Positions 25,523-35,295 of a DNA stretch of 64,000 nucleotides are shown here, piece by piece. Source of the stretch: Bacteroidia bacterium 43-41. GTDB taxonomy: Bacteria > Bacteroidota > Bacteroidia > Bacteroidales > Dysgonomonadaceae. The stretch spans positions 1 to 64,000 of the forward strand of contig MKTD01000031.1 in the NCBI GenBank assembly GCA_001898165.1, read 5' to 3'. The notes beneath the pieces were generated by a model. It saw nothing but the letters and a program-made list of their open reading frames with translations. It did not search any database and was not told the DNA's origin. Both the position numbers and the translations under genes were made by a program. Each line of letters begins with the position of its first letter. Within the stretch, counting starts at the first letter, position 1.

Positions 25523-27640
25523 ATGTTATTGGCATTAGACCTGACATTACCCATTTCAAATCCAACCGTTCAGTTTCTGGTCCTGTTCACGATCGTTCTG
25601 GTCGCGCCCATTATTTTCAACAAAATAAAAGTGCCGTCGCTTATCGGGCTTATTATTGCCGGAGCTATAATCGGTCCTTTCGGGTTGTCTGTTATGTCGC
25701 GCGACAGCAACATGATCATGCTCGGCAACGCCGGCTTGTTGTACATTATGTTCCTTGCCGGAATCGAAATTGATGTTGCCGAATTTAAGAAAAACAGCTC
25801 CCGGAGTTTGGTTTTCGGGTTGCTCACCTTCACAATCCCGATGGTGATAGGTATTTTTGCCGGATATTATCTGCTTAAATTAAGTATGATCTCTTCGGTG
25901 CTGTTGGCCAGCATGTTTGCATCGCATACGCTCATTGCCTATCCCATAATCAGTAAATTGGGAGCCGGAAAGAACAGAGCCGTGACCGTCGCCATTGGCG
26001 GAACTATGATTACCGATACGCTGGCATTATTGGTGCTGGCAGTCATCATCAGTATGAACGAAGGTCAGGTCACGCCTGCATTCTGGACGCAGCTAACACT
26101 CTCCATCATCGTTTTTACGCTGACAGTCGTTTTTCTCTTCCCCATAATTGGCAGGTGGTTTTTCAAGAAATTCCAGGACAGCGCTTCTCAATTTATTTTC
26201 GTGATGATGATGATCTTTCTGGGTGGCTTTCTGGCAGAGCTGGCAGGGATCGAAGCCATTATCGGAGCTTTTCTTGCCGGATTGGCAATGAACAAGCTTA
26301 TTCCGCACGTTTCGCCGTTGATGAACCGGATCGATTTTGTAGGAAATGCTATTTTCATTCCTATATTTCTCATCAGTGTGGGGATGCTTATTAATTATCG
26401 GGCGTTCGTTACCGGATTCGAGACCATCAAGGTGGCCATCGTGATGACGGTTGTGGCCATTTCAGCGAAATTCCTGGCAGCTTGGGCCACACAAAAAATT
26501 TACGGATACTCCAAAGCCGAGCGGATGCTTATCTTCGGGTTGAGTAACGCTCAAGCCGCTGCCACACTGGCTGCCGTCATGGTAGGGCACCGGGTGGGAT
26601 TACTTGACGACAACATCTTGAACGGGACCATTGTGATGATTCTCATTACATGTACCGTCGCTTCGTTCCGTGCACAAAAAGGCGCCATCGGCCTCTCTTT
26701 TGCCGAAGGCAGCCTGGAAGACGAAGACGCGGCAACCGAAGAACGAATCCTTATTCCCGTCGCCAACAAAGAGACACTGAAAGATTTGGTGGAGCTGAGC
26801 CTTGTCATTAAATCCAAGGCCAACACGCAGGATTTGTATGCCCTCAACATCATCAAAAGTACCGAAACAGCGCCTCAAATAGAGAAAGAGTCGCAGAAAC
26901 TGTTAGACGAAGCCGTCAGGCTGGGTGCAGGCGCCGAAACCATCGTTCAGCCGCTTCGACGGTACGACATGAATGTGCTGAACGGAATTTTGGGCATTGT
27001 GAAAAAATACTCCATCACCGATGTCGTTATGGGGCTGCATGTAAAACAGGAAATATCGGAATCGTTTTTGGGCAGCCTTATCGAAGGCGTTTTGGATAAA
27101 ACACGCTCAACAACCTTTATTTACAAGGCTATTCAACCGCTATCGACAGTTAAAAAGCGATTAGTGATAATCCCGCCCAATGCCGATAAAGAAATCGGAT
27201 TTCCGTTCTGGCTTTCGAAAATATGGAATCTGGGCAGGAACACCGGAGCTAAACTCAGTTTTTACGCCACTGAACATATACTCGATATTTTAAGGCAGAT
27301 CAACAAAACACACCCTATTGATGTTGAATTTAAAGAGTTCAGCGACTGGGATGATTTTTTGGTTTTGTCGAAGGAGATCGGTAAAGATGTGGGGTTGGTC
27401 ATTGTGATGAGCCGTTTGCGCAAAGCTTCGTATCACGAAACCATGAAGCGTATTCCCGATTACATCAACAAATATTTCAAAAGCTCTAATTTTATGCTGC
27501 TTTACCCGATTCAATCGGCTACTCCGGATGATTATCACAACGATATGACCAACGCGTCCCTGCTTGCTTCCATCAGGAACCTCGGCGGATTTGGCGAAAC
27601 CATCCTTTCGACGATAAAGAAAAATAACAAGTTGGAGTAA
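25523..27640 (+). CDS. CPA2-type cation/proton antiporter with C-terminal USP-like domain
   Basis: This 705-residue inner-membrane protein has about 12 helices in residues 10-390, with the Kef/Nha-type core ([73 protein letters not shown]). From about residue 415 a soluble universal-stress-protein-like region follows ([23 protein letters not shown]). The family exchanges Na+ or K+ for protons across the cytoplasmic membrane. It lacks the TrkA-N domain of classical KefB/C. The start overlaps the end of slyD closely (6-bp gap), so the two are probably cotranscribed; the link with the metal-binding SlyD tail is suggestive only. Confidence 0.88.
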   Translation: MLLALDLTLPISNPTVQFLVLFTIVLVAPIIFNKIKVPSLIGLIIAGAIIGPFGLSVMSRDSNMIMLGNAGLLYIMFLAGIEIDVAEFKKNSSRSLVFGLLTFTIPMVIGIFAGYYLLKLSMISSVLLASMFASHTLIAYPIISKLGAGKNRAVTVAIGGTMITDTLALLVLAVIISMNEGQVTPAFWTQLTLSIIVFTLTVVFLFPIIGRWFFKKFQDSASQFIFVMMMIFLGGFLAELAGIEAIIGAFLAGLAMNKLIPHVSPLMNRIDFVGNAIFIPIFLISVGMLINYRAFVTGFETIKVAIVMTVVAISAKFLAAWATQKIYGYSKAERMLIFGLSNAQAAATLAAVMVGHRVGLLDDNILNGTIVMILITCTVASFRAQKGAIGLSFAEGSLEDEDAATEERILIPVANKETLKDLVELSLVIKSKANTQDLYALNIIKSTETAPQIEKESQKLLDEAVRLGAGAETIVQPLRRYDMNVLNGILGIVKKYSITDVVMGLHVKQEISESFLGSLIEGVLDKTRSTTFIYKAIQPLSTVKKRLVIIPPNADKEIGFPFWLSKIWNLGRNTGAKLSFYATEHILDILRQINKTHPIDVEFKEFSDWDDFLVLSKEIGKDVGLVIVMSRLRKASYHETMKRIPDYINKYFKSSNFMLLYPIQSATPDDYHNDMTNASLLASIRNLGGFGETILSTIKKNNKLE

Positions 27641-27692
27641 CGGATGATCTCAACAAATCATGTCAACTTATCTTTTTCACGTTATTTAATCG

Positions 27693-27700
27693 TATTTTTG
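27693..27700 (+). promoter_or_regulatory. -7 box for aroC
   Basis: TATTTTTG fits TAnnTTTG and lies 14 bases before the aroC ATG at 27715. Confidence 0.5.
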
Positions 27701-27714
27701 CAAAAAAGAAATCA

Positions 27715-28788
27715 ATGAACACTTTCGGAAATATTTTCAGGCTTACATCGTTTGGCGAATCACACGGCGAAGCTGTTGGGGGAATTATTGACGGTTGCCC
27801 GCCGGGAATCGAGCTGGATCTGGAATTCATTCAAAGCGAACTCGACAGGCGCCGGCCGGGGCAATCACGTATCACCACGCCACGGGTTGAATCGGATAAA
27901 GTGGCTTTTCTTTCAGGAATCTTTGAAGGTAAAACAACCGGCACATCCATCGGTTTTATAATTAAAAACGAAAATCAGCACTCGGCAGATTACGACAACC
28001 TGAAAGACATTTATCGCCCTTCGCACGCCGATTACACCTATTTTCAAAAATACGGTATCCGCGATCACCGGGGCGGCGGCCGTTCATCGGCACGCGAGAC
28101 CATAGCCCGCGTAGTTGCAGGAGCTGTAGCCAAGTTATACCTGAAACATATCGGCGTATCGGTTACCGCCTACACGTCGCAAGTGGGGGAAATCAAGCTG
28201 GAAAACGACTACAAGCAATACGACCTGGCCACTATTGAAGAGACGCCCGTTCGCTGCCCCGACGCCCAAAAAGCAGATGAAATGATCAAACTCATTAAGG
28301 AGGTTCAATACAAAGGCGATACCATCGGCGGGGTAATTACTTGTGTGATTCAGGGGACGCCTGTCGGCCTTGGCGAGCCGGTTTTCGGGAAACTGCATGC
28401 GGCGCTTGGCTCGGCCATGCTCAGCATTAATGCCGTGAAAGGATTTGAGTACGGACACGGTTTCGATGTAAGCCATCGGGGTTCGGAAATGAATGATTCA
28501 TTTTTCAATGATAACGGGAAGATAAGCACCCGCACCAACCATTCCGGCGGCATACAGGCAGGAATTTCCAACGGACAGGATATTTATTTCCGGGTGGCTT
28601 TCAAACCTGTTTCTACTATCTTGATGGAGCAGCACACCGTGGATATACACGGAAACGATACGACCATCAAAGCCCGCGGGCGACACGACGCGTGTGTTCT
28701 TCCCCGCGCTGTACCCATCGTGGAAGCGATGGCGGCCATGGTTATTCTGGACTATCACCTGTTGGCTCAGTCAAACAAACTCATTTGA
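27715..28788 (+). CDS. aroC: Chorismate synthase
   Basis: This 357-residue enzyme makes chorismate from 5-enolpyruvylshikimate 3-phosphate, the last step of the shikimate pathway, using reduced FMN. Family signatures are clear: [19 protein letters not shown] at the N-terminus, [14 protein letters not shown], the [21 protein letters not shown] loop, and the C-terminal [27 protein letters not shown]. The length is standard. Its last 22 bases overlap the 3' end of the opposing topoisomerase IV subunit A gene, a tail-to-tail overlap with no room for a terminator between them. Confidence 0.97.
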   Translation: MNTFGNIFRLTSFGESHGEAVGGIIDGCPPGIELDLEFIQSELDRRRPGQSRITTPRVESDKVAFLSGIFEGKTTGTSIGFIIKNENQHSADYDNLKDIYRPSHADYTYFQKYGIRDHRGGGRSSARETIARVVAGAVAKLYLKHIGVSVTAYTSQVGEIKLENDYKQYDLATIEETPVRCPDAQKADEMIKLIKEVQYKGDTIGGVITCVIQGTPVGLGEPVFGKLHAALGSAMLSINAVKGFEYGHGFDVSHRGSEMNDSFFNDNGKISTRTNHSGGIQAGISNGQDIYFRVAFKPVSTILMEQHTVDIHGNDTTIKARGRHDACVLPRAVPIVEAMAAMVILDYHLLAQSNKLI

Positions 28789-31472
28789 CCGGTAATTTCG
28801 TCCAGCAGGTCGGTATCGTTGATGTTGTTGGGCTCTTCCGCCTCGATCTCCACTTCAGAAGGTTTCTCCGTCTCTTCTTCGGGTTCGGGGAAACGTGTAG
28901 GCTCCAACTCCTTCACCTCTTTTACTTCGTAGTTGGATATCCGTTTTCCTTTGGCTTTAAAGCTTTTTATGCCGATGAACTCTTCCACGTCAATCTCAAG
29001 CGGTTCGCGGAAATCATCACCGCCGCCAAAAATTGCTTCCACGCGCGGATAAACCACATCGGTCAGCAAAAACAATTTAGACTCGGTATTCTCGCCCAGG
29101 AAATTGGCTACTTTCTCGGTAGCGTCGAACGTAAAGCGCTTTAAATAAGCAAAACCCTGGTCGGCATCAAAAAGGGCGGCAGACCACACTTTGCCTTCAT
29201 CGTATTTTTCAATGCGGACAAAATCGGGCTCAAAATGGTTGCTCAAATCAAAATTACACGTATAGAAGTCACCTTTTCTGTTGACAACCAGTATCTTGTC
29301 GGTTCCTAAAAATTCACCCAAATAAAATCCCTCTTCATCGTAATTGAGCCGCAGCACATCGGGATCGAACCAAACCTTGCGGCCTCCCAGCGTTGAGTGC
29401 CCCTTCTGTTTGAGCATGATACGGTGCACATCGGCTTTGGTAAGGATATTTCCCATCGCTCCCCTGCCCTTGATGGCAATCTCGCTGAAGTCTTTCTCAA
29501 ACTGCAAAATCCGCTGACGAGGCTTCGGTTTCAGGATAACACGCACCGTCTCGGCTTCGCCGTTGGGATTGGCGCTGAAATAGACGATGCGCGAACCGGC
29601 TTTTCCTTGCGACACATCGTAATCTTTGTCACGCGTAACACCCGTTACCGGAAAACGTTTGATGTAATGTGCACCCGATTTCCCATGGCGGTAAATCACA
29701 TTGTAAATGGTTCTCTTGTCGTTCTTTTTAAAAACGTTGGCGTATAAAATTCCTTTTCCCACGAACATTTTATCGCTTACCTTCACAACCTTATATTTCC
29801 CGTCCCTGAAGAAAACGATAATCTCGTCAATATCGGAACAGTTGCAGACAAACTCGTCCTTCTTCAATCCGGTTCCAATAAATCCCTCTTCGCGGTTGAT
29901 GTATAATTTTTCGTTGGCCTCGGCAACCTTAACGGCCTCGATATTCTCGAAACTGCGAATTTCCGTATGACGCGGATAATTTTTACCGTACTTCTCCTTC
30001 AGCATCAGGTACCACGAGATGGTATAATCGACCAGGTTATCCAAGTTGTGATCAATCTCTTCGATATCGCTCTTGAATTTAGCGATATTCTCGTCGGCCT
30101 TGTCGGAATTAAATTTCAAAATACGCGCCATTTTTATCTCCATCAGCTTCAGGATATCCTCTGAAGTTATTTCACGGATAAATGACGGCTTGTACGGTTC
30201 CAGGCGCTTATCGATATGTGCGACGGCAACCTCCATATTCCCTGCGCCCTCAAACTCCTTGTCCTTGTAAATGCGCTCCTCTATAAATATTTTTTCCAGC
30301 GATGCAAAAAGGAGTGCTTCCTGTTTTTCCTGTTTTTCGATTTCCAGTTCCAGACGAAGCAGTTCTTTGGTGCGATCGGTAGAGATGCGAAGCACGTCGC
30401 TGACAGTCAGGAAATGCGGTTTATCGTTTTCGATAATGCAGCAGTTGGGTGAAATATTAATTTCACAATCGGTAAACGCATAAAGAGCATCGATGGTTCT
30501 GTCGGACGAAACGCCGGGAGCAAGCTGCACATGAATCTCCACATCCTGAGCCGTAATGTCATCCACTCTCCTGATCTTTATCTTTCCCCGATCATTGGCT
30601 TTGATGATGGATTCAACAACGGAAGCCGTTGTTTTCCCATACGGCAGGCTTGTGATAACCAATGTCTTGTTATCGAGCTTTTTTATCGATGCACGTACTT
30701 TTACCGACCCGCCTCGTTCGCCATCGTTATATTTCTCCACATCGATATATCCTCCGGTCTGAAAATCGGGGAAGAGTTTGAATTCCTTTCCCTCCAGATA
30801 AGAGACAGAGGCGTCGCACAGTTCGTTGAAGTTGTGCGGCAGGATTTTAGACGTTAATCCCACGGCAATGCCCTCCGTACCTTGCGTCAGCAGCAGCGGA
30901 AATTTAGCGGGAAGCGTTACGGGTTCTTTATTCCGTCCGTCGTACGACGGTTTCCATTCGGTGGTTTTGGCATTAAAAAGTACTTCGAGAGCAAATTTTG
31001 TCAAGCGGGCTTCAATGTATCGGGGCGCAGCGGCTCCGTCGCCGGTATGCACATTTCCCCAGTTTCCCTGACAATCGATCAGCAGGTCCTTCTGGCCGAG
31101 CTGAACCAACGCATCGCCAATAGAAGCATCGCCGTGCGGGTGAAACTGCATGGTGAAACCGATAATGTTCGCCACCTTATTGTATCTCCCGTCATCCATT
31201 CGCTTCATGGCATGAAGGATGCGTCGCTGAACAGGTTTCAGCCCATCGGTAACGTGCGGGACCGCACGTTCCAGAATCACATACGACGCATAATCCAAAA
31301 ACCAGTCCTGATACATCCGGGAAAGGTTCATGGGGGAGTCTTCTGCTAATCGGGTGATAATTTTAGGATTGGAATGTTGCGAAGAATCGGAGAGGACAAT
31401 ATCTTCCTCTTCCTGATCCATTTGCATCTCTTTATCTTCAAAATTTTCTTCGTTGCTATCTTTTAATGACAT
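28767..31472 (-). CDS. parC: DNA topoisomerase IV subunit A (GyrA/ParC family)
   Basis: The ATG at 31472 ([11 protein letters not shown]) is chosen over an upstream start because a -7 box lies at 31500-31507; this gives 901 residues. After an acidic leader come the breakage-reunion domain ([26 protein letters not shown]), the catalytic tyrosine Y152 in APRYIEARL, a coiled-coil tower (about 370-500) and beta-pinwheel repeats in the C-terminal half. The enzyme decatenates replicated chromosomes with ParE. The ParC assignment over GyrA rests on the divergent C-terminal half and absence of a clean GyrA-box; this is moderately certain. The protein ends in an acidic tail and GQMSLFD, which resembles a sliding-clamp-binding peptide. 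No parE is adjacent. Confidence 0.88.
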   Translation of the reverse strand: MSLKDSNEENFEDKEMQMDQEEEDIVLSDSSQHSNPKIITRLAEDSPMNLSRMYQDWFLDYASYVILERAVPHVTDGLKPVQRRILHAMKRMDDGRYNKVANIIGFTMQFHPHGDASIGDALVQLGQKDLLIDCQGNWGNVHTGDGAAAPRYIEARLTKFALEVLFNAKTTEWKPSYDGRNKEPVTLPAKFPLLLTQGTEGIAVGLTSKILPHNFNELCDASVSYLEGKEFKLFPDFQTGGYIDVEKYNDGERGGSVKVRASIKKLDNKTLVITSLPYGKTTASVVESIIKANDRGKIKIRRVDDITAQDVEIHVQLAPGVSSDRTIDALYAFTDCEINISPNCCIIENDKPHFLTVSDVLRISTDRTKELLRLELEIEKQEKQEALLFASLEKIFIEERIYKDKEFEGAGNMEVAVAHIDKRLEPYKPSFIREITSEDILKLMEIKMARILKFNSDKADENIAKFKSDIEEIDHNLDNLVDYTISWYLMLKEKYGKNYPRHTEIRSFENIEAVKVAEANEKLYINREEGFIGTGLKKDEFVCNCSDIDEIIVFFRDGKYKVVKVSDKMFVGKGILYANVFKKNDKRTIYNVIYRHGKSGAHYIKRFPVTGVTRDKDYDVSQGKAGSRIVYFSANPNGEAETVRVILKPKPRQRILQFEKDFSEIAIKGRGAMGNILTKADVHRIMLKQKGHSTLGGRKVWFDPDVLRLNYDEEGFYLGEFLGTDKILVVNRKGDFYTCNFDLSNHFEPDFVRIEKYDEGKVWSAALFDADQGFAYLKRFTFDATEKVANFLGENTESKLFLLTDVVYPRVEAIFGGGDDFREPLEIDVEEFIGIKSFKAKGKRISNYEVKEVKELEPTRFPEPEEETEKPSEVEIEAEEPNNINDTDLLDEITGQMSLFD

Positions 31473-31499
31473 ATGTTGTTTTAGGTTGAAAAAAACATT

Positions 31500-31507
31500 C
31501 AAAGATA
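31500..31507 (-). promoter_or_regulatory. -7 box for the topoisomerase IV subunit A gene
   Basis: CAAAGATA on the plus strand is TATCTTTG on the minus strand, 28 bases upstream of the ATG at 31472. It lies inside the longer possible reading frame and so decides the start. Confidence 0.6.
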
Positions 31508-31616
31508 TCTTTTTTTTACGTGATTTACAAATGAAAAACGGGGGATTTCCATTTTCCCGTGAACGGATAAACATCAAGAAGATGCATTAAAAAAACAGTT
31601 AGCGTGAATTAGAACC

Positions 31617-31651
31617 GTGAAAAGTGAAAAGTGAAAAGTGAAAAGTGAAAA
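31617..31651 (+). repeat. Five tandem copies of GTGAAAA
   Basis: Five perfect 7-bp units, GTGAAAA, form a 35-bp microsatellite in the space between parC and the M48 peptidase gene. Such repeats can change copy number. Directly after it lies AAACAGTTTCT (31654-31664), the complement of the terminal motif of the dispersed inverted-repeat family. Confidence 0.85.
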
Positions 31652-31706
31652 TTAAACAGTTTCTTAAACTACTTTCAAAAAAAAGTGTTATTAATAACAA
31701 GGTAAT

Positions 31707-31798
31707 TGAACTTTCGCAAGCTATGGGAACCCGTAAAACATATAAGAGTCTCTTCCTTAGGCGTATGCGCTATCCGAGAGAACATGCGAAAGTTGAAT
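31707..31798. mobile_element. 92-bp miniature inverted-repeat insertion with 8-bp duplication
   Basis: The direct repeat AAGGTAAT flanks the unit at 31699-31706 and 31799-31806. Inside it, AACTTTCGCA (31709-31718) is mirrored by TGCGAAAGTT (31785-31794), close to each end. This is the layout of a non-autonomous insertion with a target-site duplication. A third copy of the 10-mer, TGCGAAAGTT, lies at 32787-32796 just after the M48 gene. No transposase is encoded. Confidence 0.55.
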
Positions 31799-31835
31799 AA
31801 GGTAATAATTTTGAAACAACAACAAAACAAGAACT

Positions 31836-32750
31836 ATGGGAAGAAAAACATTTAGCCGGCCGGCAAAATTTACCTTTGTAATGATCAGTACACTGGTTTT
31901 TCTGCAAGCCTGCGGAAGCGTTCCGTTCACTGGAAGAAAACAATTAAGCCTGGTTTCGAACGAACAGGTGGTTGCACTCAGTTTGCAGCAGTATCAGGAA
32001 TTTATACGCTCTGCTCCCCTCGAAAGGAACACCCCTAACGCCGAGATGGTAAAAAGGGTGGGGTCACGGATTGCCAATGCCGTGGAGACGTTTTATAAGA
32101 GTAACGGCTACGAATCTGAACTGCAGTATTATCAGTGGGAATTTAATTTGGTAAAAGACAAAAGTGTGAATGCATTTGCCATGCCCGGTGGTAAAATAGT
32201 TATTTTCAACGGTTTACTTCCGGTAACACAAACAGAAGAAGCCTTGGCTGTGGTGGCAGGTCACGAAATTGCCCACGTTATTGCCCGGCACGCACAGGAA
32301 AGGGTCAGCCAACAGATGGCGTTGCAATACGGTGGAGCGATAGCCGGCGGCCTGTTGGGCAATTCGGCGGGTGCGCAAATTGGGCAAGAGGTGTTCGGGC
32401 TTGGTGCCCAATTTGGGGTAATGATGCCGTATGCACGTAAACAAGAGTACGAAGCCGATGAAATTGGACTCATTGTCATGGCCTTGGCCGGTTATAATCC
32501 TCAAGCCGCTGTTCCTTTCTGGACAAGGATGGCGCAAAGTTCTCAAGGCGGAGCTCCTCCCGAATTCTTAAGCACTCACCCAACGGATGAGAAACGTATT
32601 GCAAGAATTCAGCAAATTATGCCCAATGTACTGCAGTACTATAAAGGGACCGGCGTTCAGAATACTGTAAGCAAGGATCCTATTAAAACCAAAGCTCCTG
32701 TTCCTGCAAAAACAGAAGGTGCAAAAACCTCAAAAGAGTGGACGTTTTAA
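31836..32750 (+). CDS. M48-family metallopeptidase, lipoprotein
   Basis: This 304-residue zinc peptidase has an N-terminal lipoprotein signal (MISTLVFLQAC). The mature part matches the M48 family of LoiP/BepA-type envelope proteases: the zinc motif HEIAH gives H143, E144 and H147, and E206 in YEADEIG is the third ligand. Substrate access features such as NAFAMPGGKIVIFNGLL and STHPTDEKRIARI are typical. It probably degrades or trims misfolded outer-membrane proteins in the periplasm. The C-terminal 40 residues are Lys/Pro/Thr-rich and probably flexible. It stands alone and is followed by a strong terminator at 32818-32840. Confidence 0.92.
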   Translation: MGRKTFSRPAKFTFVMISTLVFLQACGSVPFTGRKQLSLVSNEQVVALSLQQYQEFIRSAPLERNTPNAEMVKRVGSRIANAVETFYKSNGYESELQYYQWEFNLVKDKSVNAFAMPGGKIVIFNGLLPVTQTEEALAVVAGHEIAHVIARHAQERVSQQMALQYGGAIAGGLLGNSAGAQIGQEVFGLGAQFGVMMPYARKQEYEADEIGLIVMALAGYNPQAAVPFWTRMAQSSQGGAPPEFLSTHPTDEKRIARIQQIMPNVLQYYKGTGVQNTVSKDPIKTKAPVPAKTEGAKTSKEWTF

Positions 32751-32817
32751 TTCGGATTTAGTTGCAAGCATTCCATCAGGGGTATTTGCGAAAGTTTAGT
32801 GAATGAAAATATAGAAC

Positions 32818-32848
32818 AGGGATCGCGCGCTGCGATCCCTCTCTTTTT
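32818..32848 (+). terminator. Rho-independent terminator after the M48 peptidase gene
   Basis: Perfect 9-bp stem AGGGATCGC (32818-32826) with GCGATCCCT (32832-32840), 5-base loop, followed by CTCTTTTTT. Confidence 0.9.
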
Positions 32849-32902
32849 TATAGAACTTCTGCTTTGGCGTGGAATTTCGTTTTTTTAAAACAAAATAATA
32901 GC

Positions 32903-32910
32903 TAACTTTG
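32903..32910 (+). promoter_or_regulatory. -7 box for aspA
   Basis: TAACTTTG fits TAnnTTTG and lies 40 bases before the aspA ATG. Confidence 0.6.
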
Positions 32911-32950
32911 CACAAATTAATCTTGAATTACTTTAAATAATCGTTTTATT

Positions 32951-34384
32951 ATGAACAAAACAACCATTAAGCTCAGCGGTAAAACACGCTCCGAGCACGA
33001 TCTTATCGGAGATATGGAAATCCCCGTAGAATATTACTTCGGTATCCAAACCATGCGGGCATTGGAAAACTTCGAGATCAGCCGTTCAAAACTTTACCAT
33101 TACCCACAATTCATCATGGGTTTAGCAGATGTGAAAGCAGCTGCAGCACTGGCTAACAACGACCTTGGATTATTGGATCCGGCCATAACCGCCGCCATTG
33201 TTGAGGCTTGTACCGAAATCAAAAACGGGAAACTTCACGATCAGTTTGTAGTAGATATGGTACAGGGTGGAGCCGGCACCTCAACCAATATGAATGCCAA
33301 CGAAGTAATTGCCAACCGGGCATTGGAAATTATGGGATTCGAAAAGGGGGATTACAAACATTGTCACCCCAACAACCACGTAAATCTTTCGCAATCTACC
33401 AACGACGCTTATCCTACGGCACTGAAAATAGCCATATACCGGAGTATAGGCGAATTGATCAAAGCATTGGAGAGGCTGATCATTGTTTTTCAAGAGAAAG
33501 GGAAAGAGTTCGCTCATGTCATTAAAATGGGACGCACTCAGTTGCAAGACGCTGTTCCCATGACCTTGGGGCAAGAGTTCGATGCGTTTGCCACCACCTT
33601 AAAAGAGGAAGTATCGCGATTGAGCCAAAACCGCCAGTTGCTTCTCGAAATCAATATGGGGGCAACAGCTATCGGGACGGGAATCAATTCCGACCCGGAA
33701 TACACGGCAATCTGTACCCGCCATCTGGCGGAAATTTCGGATATTGCTGTTGTTGCAGCCGACAACTTAATTGAAGCCACCAGTGATACTGGCGTTTTCA
33801 TTATGAACTCATCGGTCATCAAACGGTTAGCGGTAAAATTATCGAAAATCTGCAACGATCTACGGTTGCTTTCGTCTGGGCCAAGAACGGGACTGAACGA
33901 GATAAACTTACCTCCCATGCAGCCCGGTTCTTCCATTATGCCCGGCAAAGTAAACCCGGTTATTCCCGAAGTTGTCAATCAAATAGCTTATAAGGTCATC
34001 GGAAATGATTTAACCGTAACTATGGCATCGGAGGCCGGACAGCTCCAGTTGAACGTTATGGAACCCATTATCGCCTATTCACTGATGGAGAGCATCGAGA
34101 TGCTTATCAACGGCCTAAATACGTTAAGAAGCAAGTGTATTGTCGGAATTACGGCAAACGAAGAGCGCTGCAAAAATATGGTGTTGAACAGCATTGGCCT
34201 GGTTACTGCTTTAAACCCGTATCTGGGATACGAAAACTCCACCAAGGTAGCTGCCGAGGCACTGAAAACAGGCAGGGGCGTTTATGATATCGTGTTGGAG
34301 CACAAACTGATCGACAAGGAGAAGCTGGATGAAATCCTGAAGCCGGAGAACATGATCCAACCCAGGAAAATAGATAAGATTTAA
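32951..34384 (+). CDS. aspA: Aspartate ammonia-lyase
   Basis: This 477-residue enzyme of the aspartase/fumarase superfamily converts L-aspartate to fumarate and ammonia, feeding fumarate respiration in anaerobes. Family motifs include TRSEHDLIGDMEIPVEYYFGIQTMRALENF, GGAGTSTNMNANEVIANRAL, NHVNLSQSTNDAYPTA and the signature loop GSSIMPGKVNP, which holds catalytic S328. The GDMEIP opening and overall length favour aspartase over class II fumarase. The gene has its own promoter box and a bidirectional terminator, so it is probably monocistronic. Confidence 0.95.
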   Translation: MNKTTIKLSGKTRSEHDLIGDMEIPVEYYFGIQTMRALENFEISRSKLYHYPQFIMGLADVKAAAALANNDLGLLDPAITAAIVEACTEIKNGKLHDQFVVDMVQGGAGTSTNMNANEVIANRALEIMGFEKGDYKHCHPNNHVNLSQSTNDAYPTALKIAIYRSIGELIKALERLIIVFQEKGKEFAHVIKMGRTQLQDAVPMTLGQEFDAFATTLKEEVSRLSQNRQLLLEINMGATAIGTGINSDPEYTAICTRHLAEISDIAVVAADNLIEATSDTGVFIMNSSVIKRLAVKLSKICNDLRLLSSGPRTGLNEINLPPMQPGSSIMPGKVNPVIPEVVNQIAYKVIGNDLTVTMASEAGQLQLNVMEPIIAYSLMESIEMLINGLNTLRSKCIVGITANEERCKNMVLNSIGLVTALNPYLGYENSTKVAAEALKTGRGVYDIVLEHKLIDKEKLDEILKPENMIQPRKIDKI

Positions 34385-34391
34385 AAAAATA

Positions 34392-34433
34392 AACCCCAAA
34401 AGTTGTACAAAATACTTTTGGGGTTCTTTTTTT
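34392..34433. terminator. Bidirectional terminator between aspA and the DUF4293 gene
   Basis: A 12-bp perfect stem, AACCCCAAAAGT (34392-34403) with ACTTTTGGGGTT (34414-34425), is followed by CTTTTTTT on the plus strand and preceded by AAAAAAAT, which is a T-run for the minus strand. It serves both convergent genes. Confidence 0.9.
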
Positions 34434-34451
34434 ATTCTATCCGCCTGAAGG

Positions 34452-34907
34452 TTATTTCCTCAGCCGGTTAAAAGATCTGACCAGAACCTCATCGGCGCCA
34501 ATTTTGCGAATGGCCAGATACGTTAAAATAATGGCAATAACCGGCATAATAACGCCTATGCCAATCTTTTGGAACTGCAATCCGGCTTCGGGATTGATAC
34601 GAAAAATCAAAAAACCGAAATAAAGGTAAAAGCCAATCATCAGAAAAATATTAAAAATAGATATTCTGATTTGTACCATTCTTGTTCTGTACAAAAAAAC
34701 AGTTACAATCGATAAAAGACTACTGATTGCTCCAATAACAAAAAGCGCCCATGTAGAACTTTCGAGACTTCCGTCCCGGAACAGCCCCATCGCTTCAAAA
34801 ACTACCGGATTACCGTTGTGGGAAAAAGAAGCCAAAGGCGTTACCGTAGCCATTAGCATACAGACCGACGCAAGCAGTAAAAACAGGGTTTGAATTCTCT
34901 GAAGCAT
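34452..34907 (-). CDS. DUF4293 family membrane protein
   Basis: This 151-residue protein has four predicted membrane helices (about 1-22, 45-70, 75-98, 112-132) and a short basic C-terminus (RSFNRLRK). It opens MLQRIQTLFLLLASVCMLM, the typical start of DUF4293, a Bacteroidota-restricted family of unknown function. It begins 10 bp after rpoZ and shares its operon with bamD and rpoZ, a conserved order in the phylum. Confidence 0.85.
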   Translation of the reverse strand: MLQRIQTLFLLLASVCMLMATVTPLASFSHNGNPVVFEAMGLFRDGSLESSTWALFVIGAISSLLSIVTVFLYRTRMVQIRISIFNIFLMIGFYLYFGFLIFRINPEAGLQFQKIGIGVIMPVIAIILTYLAIRKIGADEVLVRSFNRLRK

Positions 34908-34916
34908 ACTGTTCTG

Positions 34917-35249
34917 TTAAAACTGTTCTTTTTCTTTTGCCGGATTACGATAATAAATTTCACCCTCTTTCCAGTCTTGCAAAGCTATCAGCGCAGGTTT
35001 TGGGAGTTTTTCGTAGAAGCGCGAAATCTCTATCTGCTCGTGATTTTCGAAAACCTCCTCCAGGTTATCTGTATATGAAGCAAACTCCTGAAGTTTGGTA
35101 TCAAGATCCTGCTTCATCTCAACGGAAAGCTGATTGGCTCTTTTACTGATTATGCGGACCATTTCGTAAACATTCCCGACCGGTTCGGCCAGTTTCATAA
35201 TATCACGGGTCTCGGTATTCTGAGGTGCATTTGTTCTTTTGTAATCCAT
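34917..35249 (-). CDS. rpoZ: DNA-directed RNA polymerase omega subunit, Bacteroidota type
   Basis: This 110-residue protein matches the Rpb6/omega fold used in Bacteroidota. The core is GNVYEMVRIISKRANQLSVEMKQDLDTKLQEF, where the VRIISKRANQL helix contacts the beta-prime subunit. The C-terminal half (EISRFYEKLPKPALIALQDWKEGEIYYRNP) is the lineage-specific extension. Omega promotes polymerase assembly. Its place between bamD and DUF4293 supports the assignment. Confidence 0.85.
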   Translation of the reverse strand: MDYKRTNAPQNTETRDIMKLAEPVGNVYEMVRIISKRANQLSVEMKQDLDTKLQEFASYTDNLEEVFENHEQIEISRFYEKLPKPALIALQDWKEGEIYYRNPAKEKEQF

Positions 35250-35295
35250 TTTATATTCTGATTCTAAACTTTTTTAATTTTTTAATTGAATTGAT

